A stretch of DNA of 33,851 nucleotides, taken from an uncultured Mediterraneibacter sp. Lineage in GTDB: Bacteria; Bacillota; Clostridia; Lachnospirales; Lachnospiraceae. The position numbers and the translations under genes are program-made. This document shows, one piece after another, positions 7,905-15,741 of the stretch. The stretch lies in the NCBI RefSeq assembly GCF_934330165.1, contig NZ_CAKRGI010000026.1:1-33851 (forward strand), written 5' to 3'. Each line of letters opens with the position of its first letter. Positions within the stretch are counted from its first letter, which is position 1. The notes under the pieces were generated by a model. The model saw only the letters and a list, made by a program, of their open reading frames with translations, made no database searches and was not told the DNA's origin.

Positions 7905-8741
7905 ATGGATAAGTTAAAGCTTATGAAGACTGCAAACGAGATCCGCAAGGGCATCGTATCATCGGTACACAGTGCCAAAGCCGGACATCCGGGCGGTTCT
8001 CTCTCAGCAGCAGACATTTTTACGTACCTTTATTTTGAAGAACTGAATATTGACCCGAAAGAGCCGAAGAAGGCAGACCGTGACAGGTTCGTGCTTTCCA
8101 AGGGACATACTGCACCGGGACTTTATTCAGCACTGGCAGAGAGGGGCTATTTCCCGAAAGAGGATCTGTTGACACTGCGTCATGTAGGATCCTACCTGCA
8201 GGGACACCCGGATATGAAGCACATTCCGGGCGTGGATATGTCTTCCGGTTCTCTGGGACAGGGAATCTCAGCGGCAGTTGGAATGGCGATCGCAGGAAAA
8301 ATGGATGAGGCAGACTACAGAGTGTATACACTTCTCGGAGATGGTGAGATCCAGGAAGGACAGGTGTGGGAAGCATCCATGCTGGCAGCCAGCCACAAGC
8401 TGGACAATCTGGTTGTGATTGTAGATAATAATAATCTTCAGATCGACGGTACGATCGAGGAAGTCAATTCCCCGTATCCGATCGACAAGAAGTTTGAAGC
8501 ATTTAACTTCCATGTGATCAATATTGATGGAAATGACTTTGATCAGATCGATGCAGCATTCAAGGAGGCAAAGACGGTGAAAGGACAGCCGACCGCCATC
8601 ATTGCAAAGACCGTCAAAGGAAAGGGAGTTTCCTTTATGGAGAATCAGGTCGGATGGCATGGAAAAGCCCCGAATGATGAAGAGTATAAGGTGGCAATGG
8701 AAGAATTAGAGAAAGCAGGTGAAGCATTATGTCAGAAGTAA
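7905..8741 (+). CDS. Transketolase, N-terminal subunit
   Basis: This 278-residue protein is the thiamine diphosphate-binding half of a split transketolase, which transfers two-carbon units in the pentose phosphate pathway. Visible motifs are S-A-K-A-G-H-P-G-G-S near 24-33, L-S-K-G-H-T-A-P near 65, the S-G-S-L-G-Q-G segment near 114 and the diphosphate/magnesium site G-D-G-E-I-Q-E-G-Q followed by D-N-N-N. It ends after the first domain, so it needs the partner encoded next. RBS is AAGGAG, 6 bases or so before the ATG. Its last 13 bases overlap the start of the C-terminal subunit gene, which implies translational coupling and equal amounts. Confidence 0.95.
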   Translation: MDKLKLMKTANEIRKGIVSSVHSAKAGHPGGSLSAADIFTYLYFEELNIDPKEPKKADRDRFVLSKGHTAPGLYSALAERGYFPKEDLLTLRHVGSYLQGHPDMKHIPGVDMSSGSLGQGISAAVGMAIAGKMDEADYRVYTLLGDGEIQEGQVWEASMLAASHKLDNLVVIVDNNNLQIDGTIEEVNSPYPIDKKFEAFNFHVINIDGNDFDQIDAAFKEAKTVKGQPTAIIAKTVKGKGVSFMENQVGWHGKAPNDEEYKVAMEELEKAGEALCQK

Positions 8742-9673
8742 AGAAGATCGCAACGAGAGACAGTTACGGAAATGCATTAGCCCAGCTTGGAACGGAGCAT
8801 CCGGAGGTCGTTGTACTGGATGCAGACCTTGCAGCAGCGACTAAGACAGGAATCTTCAAGAAAGCCCATCCAGAGAGGTTCATTGACTGCGGAATCGCAG
8901 AGAGCAATATGATCGGTGTGGCAGCCGGACTGGCAGCAGCGGGAAAAGTGCCGTTTGCAAGTTCCTTTGCCATGTTTGCGGCAGGACGTGCCTTTGAGCA
9001 GATCAGAAACTCCGTCGGATATCCGCACCTGAATGTGAAGATCGGAGCTACCCATGCAGGAATTTCCGTCGGGGAAGACGGTGCAACCCATCAGTGTAAC
9101 GAGGATATCGCCCTGATGCGGACCATTCCGGGAATGGTTGTCATCAATCCTTCCGATGATATAGAGGCAAGGGCAGCCGTACAGGCGGCTTATGAACATC
9201 AGGGACCGGTCTATATGAGATTCGGACGTCTGGCAGTGCCGGTCATCAATGACAGACCGGATTATCAGTTTGAACTGGGAAAAGGAGTTGTCTTAAGAGA
9301 AGGAAAAGACCTGACGATCATCGCAACCGGACTTCCGGTCAGCAACTGTCTGGAAGCAGCAGAAAAGCTGGCAGCTGACGGGATTGATGCGAAAGTCATC
9401 AACATCCATACCATCAAACCACTGGATGAGGAGCTGGTCATAGCGGCGGCAAGAGAGACCGGCAGGGTCGTAACAGTAGAGGAACATTCCGTGATCGGCG
9501 GACTGGGAAGTGCAGTATGTGACGTACTTTCTGAGAAAGCACCGACCAGGGTGATGAAGATCGGAATCAATGATACATTTGGTGAGTCCGGTCCGGCTTT
9601 GGAACTTCTGAAGAAGTATGGCCTGGATACAGACAGTATTTATGCAAAGATCAAAGCATTTGCTTGTGAATAA
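8729..9673 (+). CDS. Transketolase, C-terminal subunit
   Basis: This 314-residue protein supplies the pyrimidine-binding and C-terminal domains of the split transketolase. It shows D-A-D-L-A near residue 30, the catalytic-type glutamate in C-G-I-A-E-S-N-M near 55, F-A-S-S-F-A-M-F-A near 80, G-A-T-H-A-G-I-S-V-G-E-D-G-A-T-H-Q near 108 and the C-terminal V-T-V-E-E-H-S-V-I-G-G-L-G. The length fits the second half of transketolases such as those of archaea and many Firmicutes. It begins within the previous gene (13-base overlap) and is the last gene before a strong terminator, so the operon is transaldolase, transketolase N, transketolase C. Confidence 0.95.
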   Translation: MSEVKKIATRDSYGNALAQLGTEHPEVVVLDADLAAATKTGIFKKAHPERFIDCGIAESNMIGVAAGLAAAGKVPFASSFAMFAAGRAFEQIRNSVGYPHLNVKIGATHAGISVGEDGATHQCNEDIALMRTIPGMVVINPSDDIEARAAVQAAYEHQGPVYMRFGRLAVPVINDRPDYQFELGKGVVLREGKDLTIIATGLPVSNCLEAAEKLAADGIDAKVINIHTIKPLDEELVIAAARETGRVVTVEEHSVIGGLGSAVCDVLSEKAPTRVMKIGINDTFGESGPALELLKKYGLDTDSIYAKIKAFACE

Positions 9674-9754
9674 GCAGGTGGTTTTCAGAGGATTCCTGTG
9701 AAAAAAGTTGTATTTACAGGGGAAACCTGTGGATAAAATGAAATAGAAAGACAG

Positions 9755-9801
9755 AGAAGAAGGAGTTTCCGGTAAAAACCGGAGTCCCTTCTTCTTTTTT
9801 T
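9755..9801 (+). terminator. Terminator of the pentose phosphate operon
   Basis: AGAAGAAGG (9755-9763) pairs with CCTTCTTCT (9787-9795), with an inner CCGGT/ACCGG stem, and seven T follow. Confidence 0.9.
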
Positions 9802-9864
9802 GTACAGGAACGAACTAAATTAGGTGTCTGCACAAGACAAGATATCAACAAAAAAACTTCAGTT

Positions 9865-10002
9865 ATGAACAAGAAACACCTTGCATTTTGGGGTGTACCA
9901 GATTATTCTGTAACTACTCCGATTCAAAAGGAGGTTCTGGATTCAGAAACTGGTCTATTGCTTTTGATCAAAGCAGCGATCCAAGAAAAGATTGCAATGT
10001 AA
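9865..10002 (+). CDS. Possible 45-residue protein of unknown function
   Basis: An ATG-initiated frame of 45 codons lies in the 372-base gap before the Rpn gene. It reads M-N-K-K-H-L-A-F-W-G-V-P and continues with a hydrophobic-acidic alternation typical of a folded protein, ending K-A-A-I-Q-E-K-I-A-M. No Shine-Dalgarno sequence precedes the ATG. It may be a small gene, a decayed fragment of a longer one, or chance; the residue pattern looks like protein. No family is recognised. Confidence 0.3.
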   Translation: MNKKHLAFWGVPDYSVTTPIQKEVLDSETGLLLLIKAAIQEKIAM

Positions 10003-10046
10003 AATCCCGGGGATAAAAGAAGAAAAATACGAGAGAGGAAATGCCT

Positions 10047-11090
10047 ATGAAAAATCAGTTACAGAATTATTTTCCCATGATACGGACTCAGAAAGAGATT
10101 TTGGAGGAAATCCGGGAAAAGCCGGAGCTTTGGTCACAGTACAGGGGATGGAAAGAAGCTTACCGGCAGGAATATCTGGAAATCTGTAGTGGAGTCCGGG
10201 GAATTAAAATGCTTTATGATCCCTTTTTTAAAGCCATTATGAACCCGGATACAAGACCGGAACGGCTCAATGACTTCCTGTCAGAAGTGCTGGGGCGGAA
10301 AGTGAAGATTCTGAAAGTCCTGCCTAATGAGTCAGGACGGATCGCAGCGGAAAGTTCGCTGCTGGTGATGGATATCGTGGTTCAGTTTGAAGATGGCAGT
10401 ATTGCGAATGTGGAAGTACAGAAGATCGGATACGGATTTCCGGGCGAGAGGAGTGCCTGCTATTCCGCAGATCTGCTGCTCCGGCAGTATAAACGAGTCC
10501 GGGAAGAAATGGGAGATACCTTTGCCTACCGAAATATCAGGCGAGTGTATACGATCGTGCTATTTGAGAAGAGCCGGGGAGATTTCCACCGGTTTTCAGA
10601 GGAGGCTGCGATTCACCGGTTCCGTCAGAAAAGTGATACGGGGCTGGAGCTGGATCTGCTACAGGAATATACGTTCATTTGCCTTGACATTTTTCGTAGC
10701 ATCATCCAAAATAAAGACAGGAAAGAATGGAGCAGACTGGACAAATGGCTTATATTTTTATGTGAGGATGACCCGGAAATGATCCTGGAACTGTGCCAGG
10801 ATAACCCGGATTTTCAGAGAATTTATAAGGAATTTTATCAGATCTGCAGGAACGGTGAAAGGATGATGGAGATGTTTTCAGAGGAACTGGAGATCATGGA
10901 CAGGAATACGGTCAAGCTGATGATCGATGAGCTGGAAGAAGAACTGGCGGATGCAAGGAAAAAGGCAGAAGCGGATCTTGCAGCGGAAAAAAGGGAGACT
11001 GAGATAGAGAAAAGAAGAGCGGATGCGGCAGAAAAGGAAAATGAACGGTTAAGGAAGGAACTGGAACGGTTACGGGAACTGAATAAATAA
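10047..11090 (+). CDS. Rpn-family PD-(D/E)XK nuclease / transposase-like protein
   Basis: This 347-residue protein resembles the Rpn (recombination-promoting nuclease) and PDDEXK-transposase families that are abundant in gut Firmicutes. The nuclease core runs from about residue 50 to 200: Y-D-P-F-F-K-A-I-M near 57, then D109 in V-M-D-I-V-V, and E123-V-Q125 in N-V-E-V-Q-K, the E-x-Q variant of the PD-(D/E)XK site. A helical middle follows, and the last 60 residues are a highly charged coiled coil rich in E, K and R. The second ATG (10047) is chosen because GAGAGG lies 8 bases before it; the ATG at 10041 is too close. Rpn proteins are DNA nucleases in E. coli, some acting in phage defence; the role here is not shown. 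A terminator follows. Confidence 0.85.
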   Translation: MKNQLQNYFPMIRTQKEILEEIREKPELWSQYRGWKEAYRQEYLEICSGVRGIKMLYDPFFKAIMNPDTRPERLNDFLSEVLGRKVKILKVLPNESGRIAAESSLLVMDIVVQFEDGSIANVEVQKIGYGFPGERSACYSADLLLRQYKRVREEMGDTFAYRNIRRVYTIVLFEKSRGDFHRFSEEAAIHRFRQKSDTGLELDLLQEYTFICLDIFRSIIQNKDRKEWSRLDKWLIFLCEDDPEMILELCQDNPDFQRIYKEFYQICRNGERMMEMFSEELEIMDRNTVKLMIDELEEELADARKKAEADLAAEKRETEIEKRRADAAEKENERLRKELERLRELNK

Positions 11091-11133
11091 TATAATGACC
11101 AAAATCTGAATAAGATTTGTCAATCATGATGCA

Positions 11134-11170
11134 GGGATATGGAAAGAGTGTTGTTCCATATCCCTTTTCT
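11134..11170 (+). terminator. Terminator of the Rpn-family gene
   Basis: GGGATATGGAA (11134-11144) pairs perfectly with TTCCATATCCC (11154-11164) around a 9-base loop, followed by TTTTCT. Confidence 0.85.
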
Positions 11171-11223
11171 ATATTAGACAGGGATGAATCCACTGTCTGA
11201 TCTATCCTTCGACAGGATTACAG

Positions 11224-11269
11224 AGAGCCTTTGGTACGATATTTTTCTTGAAAACAGATCAAAGGCTCT
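11224..11269. repeat. 10-bp inverted repeat next to the HD gene stop
   Basis: AGAGCCTTTG (11224-11233) and CAAAGGCTCT (11260-11269) are perfect inverted copies with a 26-base loop, three bases from the stop codon of the minus-strand HD gene. It may stop or stabilise that transcript, though no T-run follows on the minus strand. Confidence 0.5.
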
Positions 11270-11271
11270 GC

Positions 11272-11763
11272 TTACAATAACCGTAAGGTTTCCAGCAGTC
11301 CACAATATTTATCAGTCAGAGTAATGATCCATCCTTCTTTTGTATGTGGAATATGAAGCAGCGTGACAGGCCACATATGATTCTGGATGACATCCATTTC
11401 TGTTGAGTTGAGATGAAAATGCTTTTGTGCATTTCTGAGAGCCCGCCGTGCATGGGTCAGTCCGTGGAAATATTCTCCGGTTTCTTTTGCATGGGTATGC
11501 CAGTCATATAAAAAGAGATCGTGGATCATACCGGCACGGGCAGCAGATTCATAATCAAGTCCCAGTGCCTTACACCACTTATAGTTAAAATAAGCAACAT
11601 GAAGGCAGTGAATATAGCAGTTCGTTGTTCCGTGGTGAGGATAAAGTTTCATTCGCAGGACGATCGGATGCCGGGCAGTCTCTCTGAGTATCTGATAGAA
11701 AGCTTCATCATAAGTAATCGCTGCAGGCTTATTAACGGAAATATATTTTTTAAATAATCTCAT
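11272..11763 (-). CDS. HD-domain protein, putative phosphohydrolase
   Basis: This protein of about 163 residues has an HD-superfamily layout: a histidine in the N-C-Y-I-H-C-L-H-V-A region near residue 50, the paired H-D in G-M-I-H-D-L-F-L-Y-D-W near 81-82, G-L-T-H-A near 102, and an N-H-M-W-P segment near 127 with a final L-T-D-K-Y aspartate near 150. HD proteins of this size are metal-dependent phosphohydrolases; the substrate cannot be read from the sequence. The start is ambiguous: GTG and three ATG codons follow GGAG in a row, and the third ATG (11763) has the best spacing (8). The gene stands alone between two plus-strand genes. Confidence 0.8.
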   Translation of the reverse strand: MRLFKKYISVNKPAAITYDEAFYQILRETARHPIVLRMKLYPHHGTTNCYIHCLHVAYFNYKWCKALGLDYESAARAGMIHDLFLYDWHTHAKETGEYFHGLTHARRALRNAQKHFHLNSTEMDVIQNHMWPVTLLHIPHTKEGWIITLTDKYCGLLETLRLL

Positions 11764-12037
11764 CATCATCACTCCATTAAAATTATTAAAAATGCAGAGA
11801 AGTAATTTCCCTTACATTCTAAATTTATTTTAGCACATAATTGTGACGATTTAGTTTCAGGTTTTTAAGAAATAAGAATGAAAAAGCGAAAGAATAACGA
11901 AAGATTGTACAGGCGGACAAAATGTCGAACGCATTTGACAGTAACTGCTAAAATCTCTCTGAATCGATATGTTATTCTTTCTGTAACGCCGGGAAATGTA
12001 AATCAATGAATCAGTAATGTCAGGAAGGTGAAAATAA

Positions 12038-13243
12038 ATGGAGAGACAAATACCGAAAAATGTCCGTCAGATTGGAAATGTGAGTGACAGTCCGAAAATT
12101 TATGTAGAAGATTATGTAGATACTTTTTTTGCACAGTTATCAGACAAGTACAGAGATGATCCGCAAAAGCCGTTAGGTGCATTCTTGATCGGAGATTTTC
12201 AAACATACGAAGGTGAAGATTATGTCTATATTTATGGTGCGATCCAGATGCAGGAACTCAGGGTATCTGGGATGGAATATCTGATCGATGATGAAACGTG
12301 GAAACGGGCATATGAAGAATGTAAACAGTTTTTTGAAGAGGGGGAACTGATCGGCTGGTTTGTAGTGAGAGATGATGCGGAAAAAGCACCGGGAAATTCT
12401 ACGGTAAAACTGCATAAGAAATCATTTCCGAAAAAGAATACAGTCTTTATCATCTGTGATCCACAAGAAAAAGAAGAAACCTATTACGTACATAAAATGA
12501 ATGATTTAATGGAGATCGGGGGGCATTACACGTATTATGAGAAAAATCCGTGTATGCAGGACTATATGATCTCAAGTCGAAAAAAAAATGGGGCGGTGCA
12601 GACGGAAGTTGTGGAAGACAAGGCTGCACAGAACTTTCGTGATCTGGCTAGAAAGCAGGGAAAACGAACCCGGCAAAAGCATCAGGGAAATTTTGTTTAT
12701 GCGATGAGTGTGGGGCTTGTACTGGTACTTGTGATTATGGGGGTTGCCATGTTGAACAATTTTAATAAGATCAGAAAGGCCCAGAACCAGCTGGAAGAAG
12801 TGGCAGGAACAATTAACACGGTGAAAGATGCCGGTAATTCTGGAAATAGCAATGAAAGCAATGATCCAAATGGTGGACAGGCAGATGATTCAGAGAAGGG
12901 TACGGCAGATGAAAATACAGGTGCAGAAAAAAGCAACAGTGTATCCGATAAAAAAGCAGAAGGAGATGATGGTACATCAAAAAATGGCACAGATGGAACT
13001 GCTTCGGTCAACAGCAGTCAGGCAAAGAACAGTCAGTCAGATGAAGTAGTTGAAGCATCTGCCGTACCATCATCATCAACAAATGGAAGTGATGGCGTTT
13101 ACGTGGTAGAAAAGGGAGATACACTGGCGATCATCAGTAAAAAAATGTATGGAGATGTCACGCATGTCGATGCAATCTGCAGGATGAATGGATTATCAAA
13201 TGGCAATCTGATTTACATCGGGCAGAAATTGCTATTGCCTTAA
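12038..13243 (+). CDS. Membrane protein with cytoplasmic domain and external LysM domain
   Basis: This 401-residue protein has three parts. Residues 1-215 form a soluble domain with K-I-Y-V-E-D-Y-V near 20, L-G-A-F-L-I-G near 46, Y-V-Y-I-Y-G-A near 62 and V-F-I-I-C-D-P near 136. This order resembles JAB/MPN-fold proteins but lacks the metal-binding H-x-H motif, so if related it is a non-catalytic version. Residues 219-239 are a single transmembrane segment preceded by a basic stretch, which orients the N-terminus inside. A low-complexity N/S/G/D/K linker (about 263-350) leads to a C-terminal LysM domain (about 354-401, Y-V-V-E-K-G-D-T-L) that should bind peptidoglycan. The protein would thus link the cell wall to a cytoplasmic domain. 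It heads a cluster with the DUF5711 and CvpA genes. Confidence 0.85.
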   Translation: MERQIPKNVRQIGNVSDSPKIYVEDYVDTFFAQLSDKYRDDPQKPLGAFLIGDFQTYEGEDYVYIYGAIQMQELRVSGMEYLIDDETWKRAYEECKQFFEEGELIGWFVVRDDAEKAPGNSTVKLHKKSFPKKNTVFIICDPQEKEETYYVHKMNDLMEIGGHYTYYEKNPCMQDYMISSRKKNGAVQTEVVEDKAAQNFRDLARKQGKRTRQKHQGNFVYAMSVGLVLVLVIMGVAMLNNFNKIRKAQNQLEEVAGTINTVKDAGNSGNSNESNDPNGGQADDSEKGTADENTGAEKSNSVSDKKAEGDDGTSKNGTDGTASVNSSQAKNSQSDEVVEASAVPSSSTNGSDGVYVVEKGDTLAIISKKMYGDVTHVDAICRMNGLSNGNLIYIGQKLLLP

Positions 13244-13318
13244 AGACGTGTTATACTTATCCCAACCGGGATTGGAGCAATCCCTGATTGAAGAAAACCG
13301 ATGATAAGGGGAAAACCT

Positions 13319-14515
13319 ATGGCACAAAGAAAAATTCCGTATCTGAAGGTCGTAGAACCACCGGAGAATAAAAAGCAGCTCAAAAAAGCTGAAAGGAAGA
13401 TACGCTGGAAAAAATGGCAAGGTGCAGTTTCTGTTTTAGTGTTGGGAGTATTGGCAATTTGTGGAACTTACCTGCTGTTGGATAATAAGACGTATGGAAC
13501 GGCGAGAGAAGCGGCAAGTTATACGAAGGAAATCTCAGATACAAGCAATTATGTACAGTTTGCAAAAGGAATCATAAGATATAACCGGAATGGTATAGTC
13601 TACCTGAATAAAAAGAATGAAGAAGTATGGATCCAGCCGACGCAGATCAAGACGCCGATGATCGAGGTAAAAGAGAATGCATTTGCCGTGGCGGACAGAG
13701 GTGGAAATAATATTCTGGTATTCTCGAAAGACGGGCTGAAAGGCGAGATAGAAACGACACTCCCGATTGAAAAGATCGCAATTTCAGATCAGGGAATTGT
13801 AAGTGCAATCTTGAAAAATGAAAATTCTCCGCAGATTATTTCTTATGATGCGGCAGGCAATATTCTTGTAGAGCAGCAGATCACGCTTGGGACGACAGGA
13901 TATCCGGTTGCCCTTGATATGACAGATGACGGTATGATGCTGGCGGTCTGCTATCTTTATACGGACAATGGGATTGTAGAGTCAAGAATCGGATATTATC
14001 ATTTCGGAGCAACCGGAAAAGAAAAGACAGATAACCGGGTGACGGCAGATCAGTATGAAGGAACGATGCTTGCGGATGTATTCTTCATGGGGAATGATCG
14101 GTCGGTTGCGGTAGGCGATAATGCTTTTGAAATTTATTCCGGGAAAGGTACACCAAAGCGGCTGAAAGAAGTGAAGCTGGATCAGGAGATCAGGGGCATT
14201 TTCCATTCTGATCAATATTTCGGGATGATCCTCGTAAATAAAGAAAAGTCAGGAAATGAGCTGAGGGTCTATAACCGATCGGGTGAATTGATTTTCAGTA
14301 AAGAGTTTACGGGTGAATATAAGCATGGGAAAATTGATGGAGATGAGGTCATTCTATATGAAGGAAGACGGTGCAGTATTTATAAGATCAACGGAATCCT
14401 GAAATTTGAAGGCAGGATGAGTGCGGATATAGAAGAAATCTTCCGGGCTGTGGGAGTGAACAGGTACTATGTGATGAGTTCAAATGAACTGAAAGTTGTT
14501 TATTTGACGAAATAG
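13319..14515 (+). CDS. DUF5711-like single-pass envelope protein
   Basis: This 398-residue protein starts at the ATG at 13319, 7 bases after AAGGGG; an upstream in-frame ATG at 13301 includes that Shine-Dalgarno and is rejected. The N-terminus is cytoplasmic and very basic (K-K-Q-L-K-K-A-E-R-K), a transmembrane segment spans about 34-54, and the remaining 340 residues are external. The outer part is made of repeated short strands with patterns such as G-I-I-R-Y-N-R-N-G-I-V-Y-L-N, G-G-N-N-I-L-V-F-S and N-E-L-R-V-Y-N-R-S-G-E, consistent with a beta-propeller. The layout matches the Lachnospiraceae family DUF5711, whose role is unknown. The CvpA-like gene follows after 8 bases. Confidence 0.85.
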   Translation: MAQRKIPYLKVVEPPENKKQLKKAERKIRWKKWQGAVSVLVLGVLAICGTYLLLDNKTYGTAREAASYTKEISDTSNYVQFAKGIIRYNRNGIVYLNKKNEEVWIQPTQIKTPMIEVKENAFAVADRGGNNILVFSKDGLKGEIETTLPIEKIAISDQGIVSAILKNENSPQIISYDAAGNILVEQQITLGTTGYPVALDMTDDGMMLAVCYLYTDNGIVESRIGYYHFGATGKEKTDNRVTADQYEGTMLADVFFMGNDRSVAVGDNAFEIYSGKGTPKRLKEVKLDQEIRGIFHSDQYFGMILVNKEKSGNELRVYNRSGELIFSKEFTGEYKHGKIDGDEVILYEGRRCSIYKINGILKFEGRMSADIEEIFRAVGVNRYYVMSSNELKVVYLTK

Positions 14516-14523
14516 GAGAGCGT

Positions 14524-15342
14524 ATGGATAATTGGTTATTGATTGTAGTAGCAGGCATTTTTCTGATCTGCATTGCAGTAGGATATATCAGGGGATTTTT
14601 GAAGTTTGGACTTTCTCTTCTTGCAACCCTGATCACTATGATTCTGGTGACATTTCTGTCACCCTATGTATCAAATGCACTGGTAAAGTATACACCGATT
14701 GATGATGTGATTGAGAAAAAGTGTATAAAAATGTTCATGCCGGAGATTTCTGCGGACGATTTGTCAAAAATAAATTTAAGTGGTACACCGCTTGAGAATC
14801 TGACACCGGAGCAGATCGCAAGTCTTGGAGAAACGGACTGGAGCAAATATGGTCTTTCAGCAGAAGACATTCTTTCCGTCATAGGAGAGATTCCGAGAGA
14901 TGAACAGATTAAAATTATTGAAAATTCGCCGGTACCGGAATTTTTGAAAAATATGCTGCTGGAGAATAATAACAGCACGATCTATAAAGAACTGGATGTC
15001 ACAAGTTTTCCATCCTATGTGGCATCATACATCTCAAGGCTGGTGCTGAAGGTAGCCTCTTTTCTGGTTACATTCTTACTGGCGATCATCATAGTCAAGG
15101 CATTGATGGTTGCGGTAAATATTATCGGAGAATTGCCGGTGCTGGGATTTGTGAATCACCTGGCAGGAGGTATTCTGGGACTGCTCGCCGCTTTACTGAT
15201 CGTATGGCTGATCTTCCTGGGACTGACTTTACTGTATTCTACATCTGTCGGACATACCTGCTTTGGAATGATTGAAAAAAGTGTTTTTCTGAAATTCTTA
15301 TATGATCATAATCCATTTTTGATCCGTCTGCTCGCATTTTAG
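14524..15342 (+). CDS. CvpA family membrane protein
   Basis: This 272-residue protein carries the CvpA fold: an N-terminal hydrophobic hairpin (about residues 3-22 and 28-48, with G-Y-I-R-G-F-L-K-F-G between) and two C-terminal membrane segments (about 170-195 and 213-237) with N-I-I-G-E-L-P-V-L-G-F-V-N-H-L-A-G-G-I-L-G between them. The G-F-x-x-G and N-x-x-x-G-G-x-x-G elements are family hallmarks. CvpA proteins are needed for colicin V production in E. coli and for envelope integrity elsewhere; the mechanism is unclear. A loop of roughly 115 residues between the second and third segments is much longer than in the usual 160-180-residue members. RBS TAGGAG lies 5 bases before the ATG. Confidence 0.85.
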   Translation: MDNWLLIVVAGIFLICIAVGYIRGFLKFGLSLLATLITMILVTFLSPYVSNALVKYTPIDDVIEKKCIKMFMPEISADDLSKINLSGTPLENLTPEQIASLGETDWSKYGLSAEDILSVIGEIPRDEQIKIIENSPVPEFLKNMLLENNNSTIYKELDVTSFPSYVASYISRLVLKVASFLVTFLLAIIIVKALMVAVNIIGELPVLGFVNHLAGGILGLLAALLIVWLIFLGLTLLYSTSVGHTCFGMIEKSVFLKFLYDHNPFLIRLLAF

Positions 15343-15352
15343 TAAAAAAGTG

Positions 15353-15381
15353 TTGACAGGTTTGTTCTCATATGATATTCT
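15353..15381 (+). promoter_or_regulatory. Promoter of tRNA-Ala
   Basis: A perfect TTGACA (15353-15358) is 17 bases from TATTCT (15376-15381). The tRNA begins 31 bases downstream. Confidence 0.8.
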
Positions 15382-15411
15382 ATAGAAGTTCTGATTGAGG
15401 AACAAGCCTTT

Positions 15412-15484
15412 GGGGGATTAGCTCAGTTGGGAGAGCGCCTGCCTTGCAAGCAGGAGGTCACGAGTTCGACTCTCGTATTCTCCA
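15412..15484 (+). tRNA. tRNA-Ala (anticodon TGC)
   Basis: A full cloverleaf can be drawn: acceptor GGGGGAT with ATTCTCC (two G-T pairs), D-arm GCTC/GAGC, anticodon stem CCTGC/GCAGG with loop CTTGCAA, T-arm ACGAG/CTCGT with loop TTCGACT, discriminator A. The CCA end is not encoded. Confidence 0.97.
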
Positions 15485-15492
15485 CTTTAAAG

Positions 15493-15528
15493 AATCCGGG
15501 TTCATTATGAACCCGGATTTATTTTTTT
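15493..15528 (+). terminator. Terminator after tRNA-Ala
   Basis: ATCCGGGTTC pairs perfectly with GAACCCGGAT around ATTAT, followed by TTATTTTTTT. Confidence 0.92.
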
Positions 15529-15547
15529 GAAAAATTGAGGAAATCTA

Positions 15548-15576
15548 TTGAAAAAGAAGGTATATTGTGATAAAAT
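15548..15576 (+). promoter_or_regulatory. Promoter of tRNA-Asn
   Basis: TTGAAA (15548-15553) and TAAAAT (15571-15576) with a 17-base spacer, 35 bases before the tRNA. Confidence 0.7.
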
Positions 15577-15611
15577 ATCTTTTGTTGATAAGAGATCAAC
15601 GAAAAGAATAT

Positions 15612-15683
15612 TCCTCGATAGCTCAATGGTAGAGCACACGGCTGTTAACCGTGGGGTTGTTGGTTCGAGCCCAACTCGGGGAG
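15612..15683 (+). tRNA. tRNA-Asn (anticodon GTT)
   Basis: Acceptor TCCTCGA pairs with TCGGGGA (one T-G), anticodon stem CACGG/CCGTG holds loop CTGTTAA, the T-arm is GTTGG/CCAAC with loop TTCGAGC, and the discriminator is G. No CCA is encoded. Confidence 0.97.
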
Positions 15684-15691
15684 TTCAAAGG

Positions 15692-15734
15692 ACATCTTGC
15701 AGACGTAACGCTGTAGGGTGTTTTTTCTTTTTTA
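15692..15734 (+). terminator. Terminator after tRNA-Asn
   Basis: ACATCTTGCAG pairs with CTGTAGGGTGT using several wobbles around ACGTAACG, followed by a T-rich run (TTTTTTCTTTTTT). Confidence 0.75.
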
Positions 15735-15741
15735 GGGTGCT

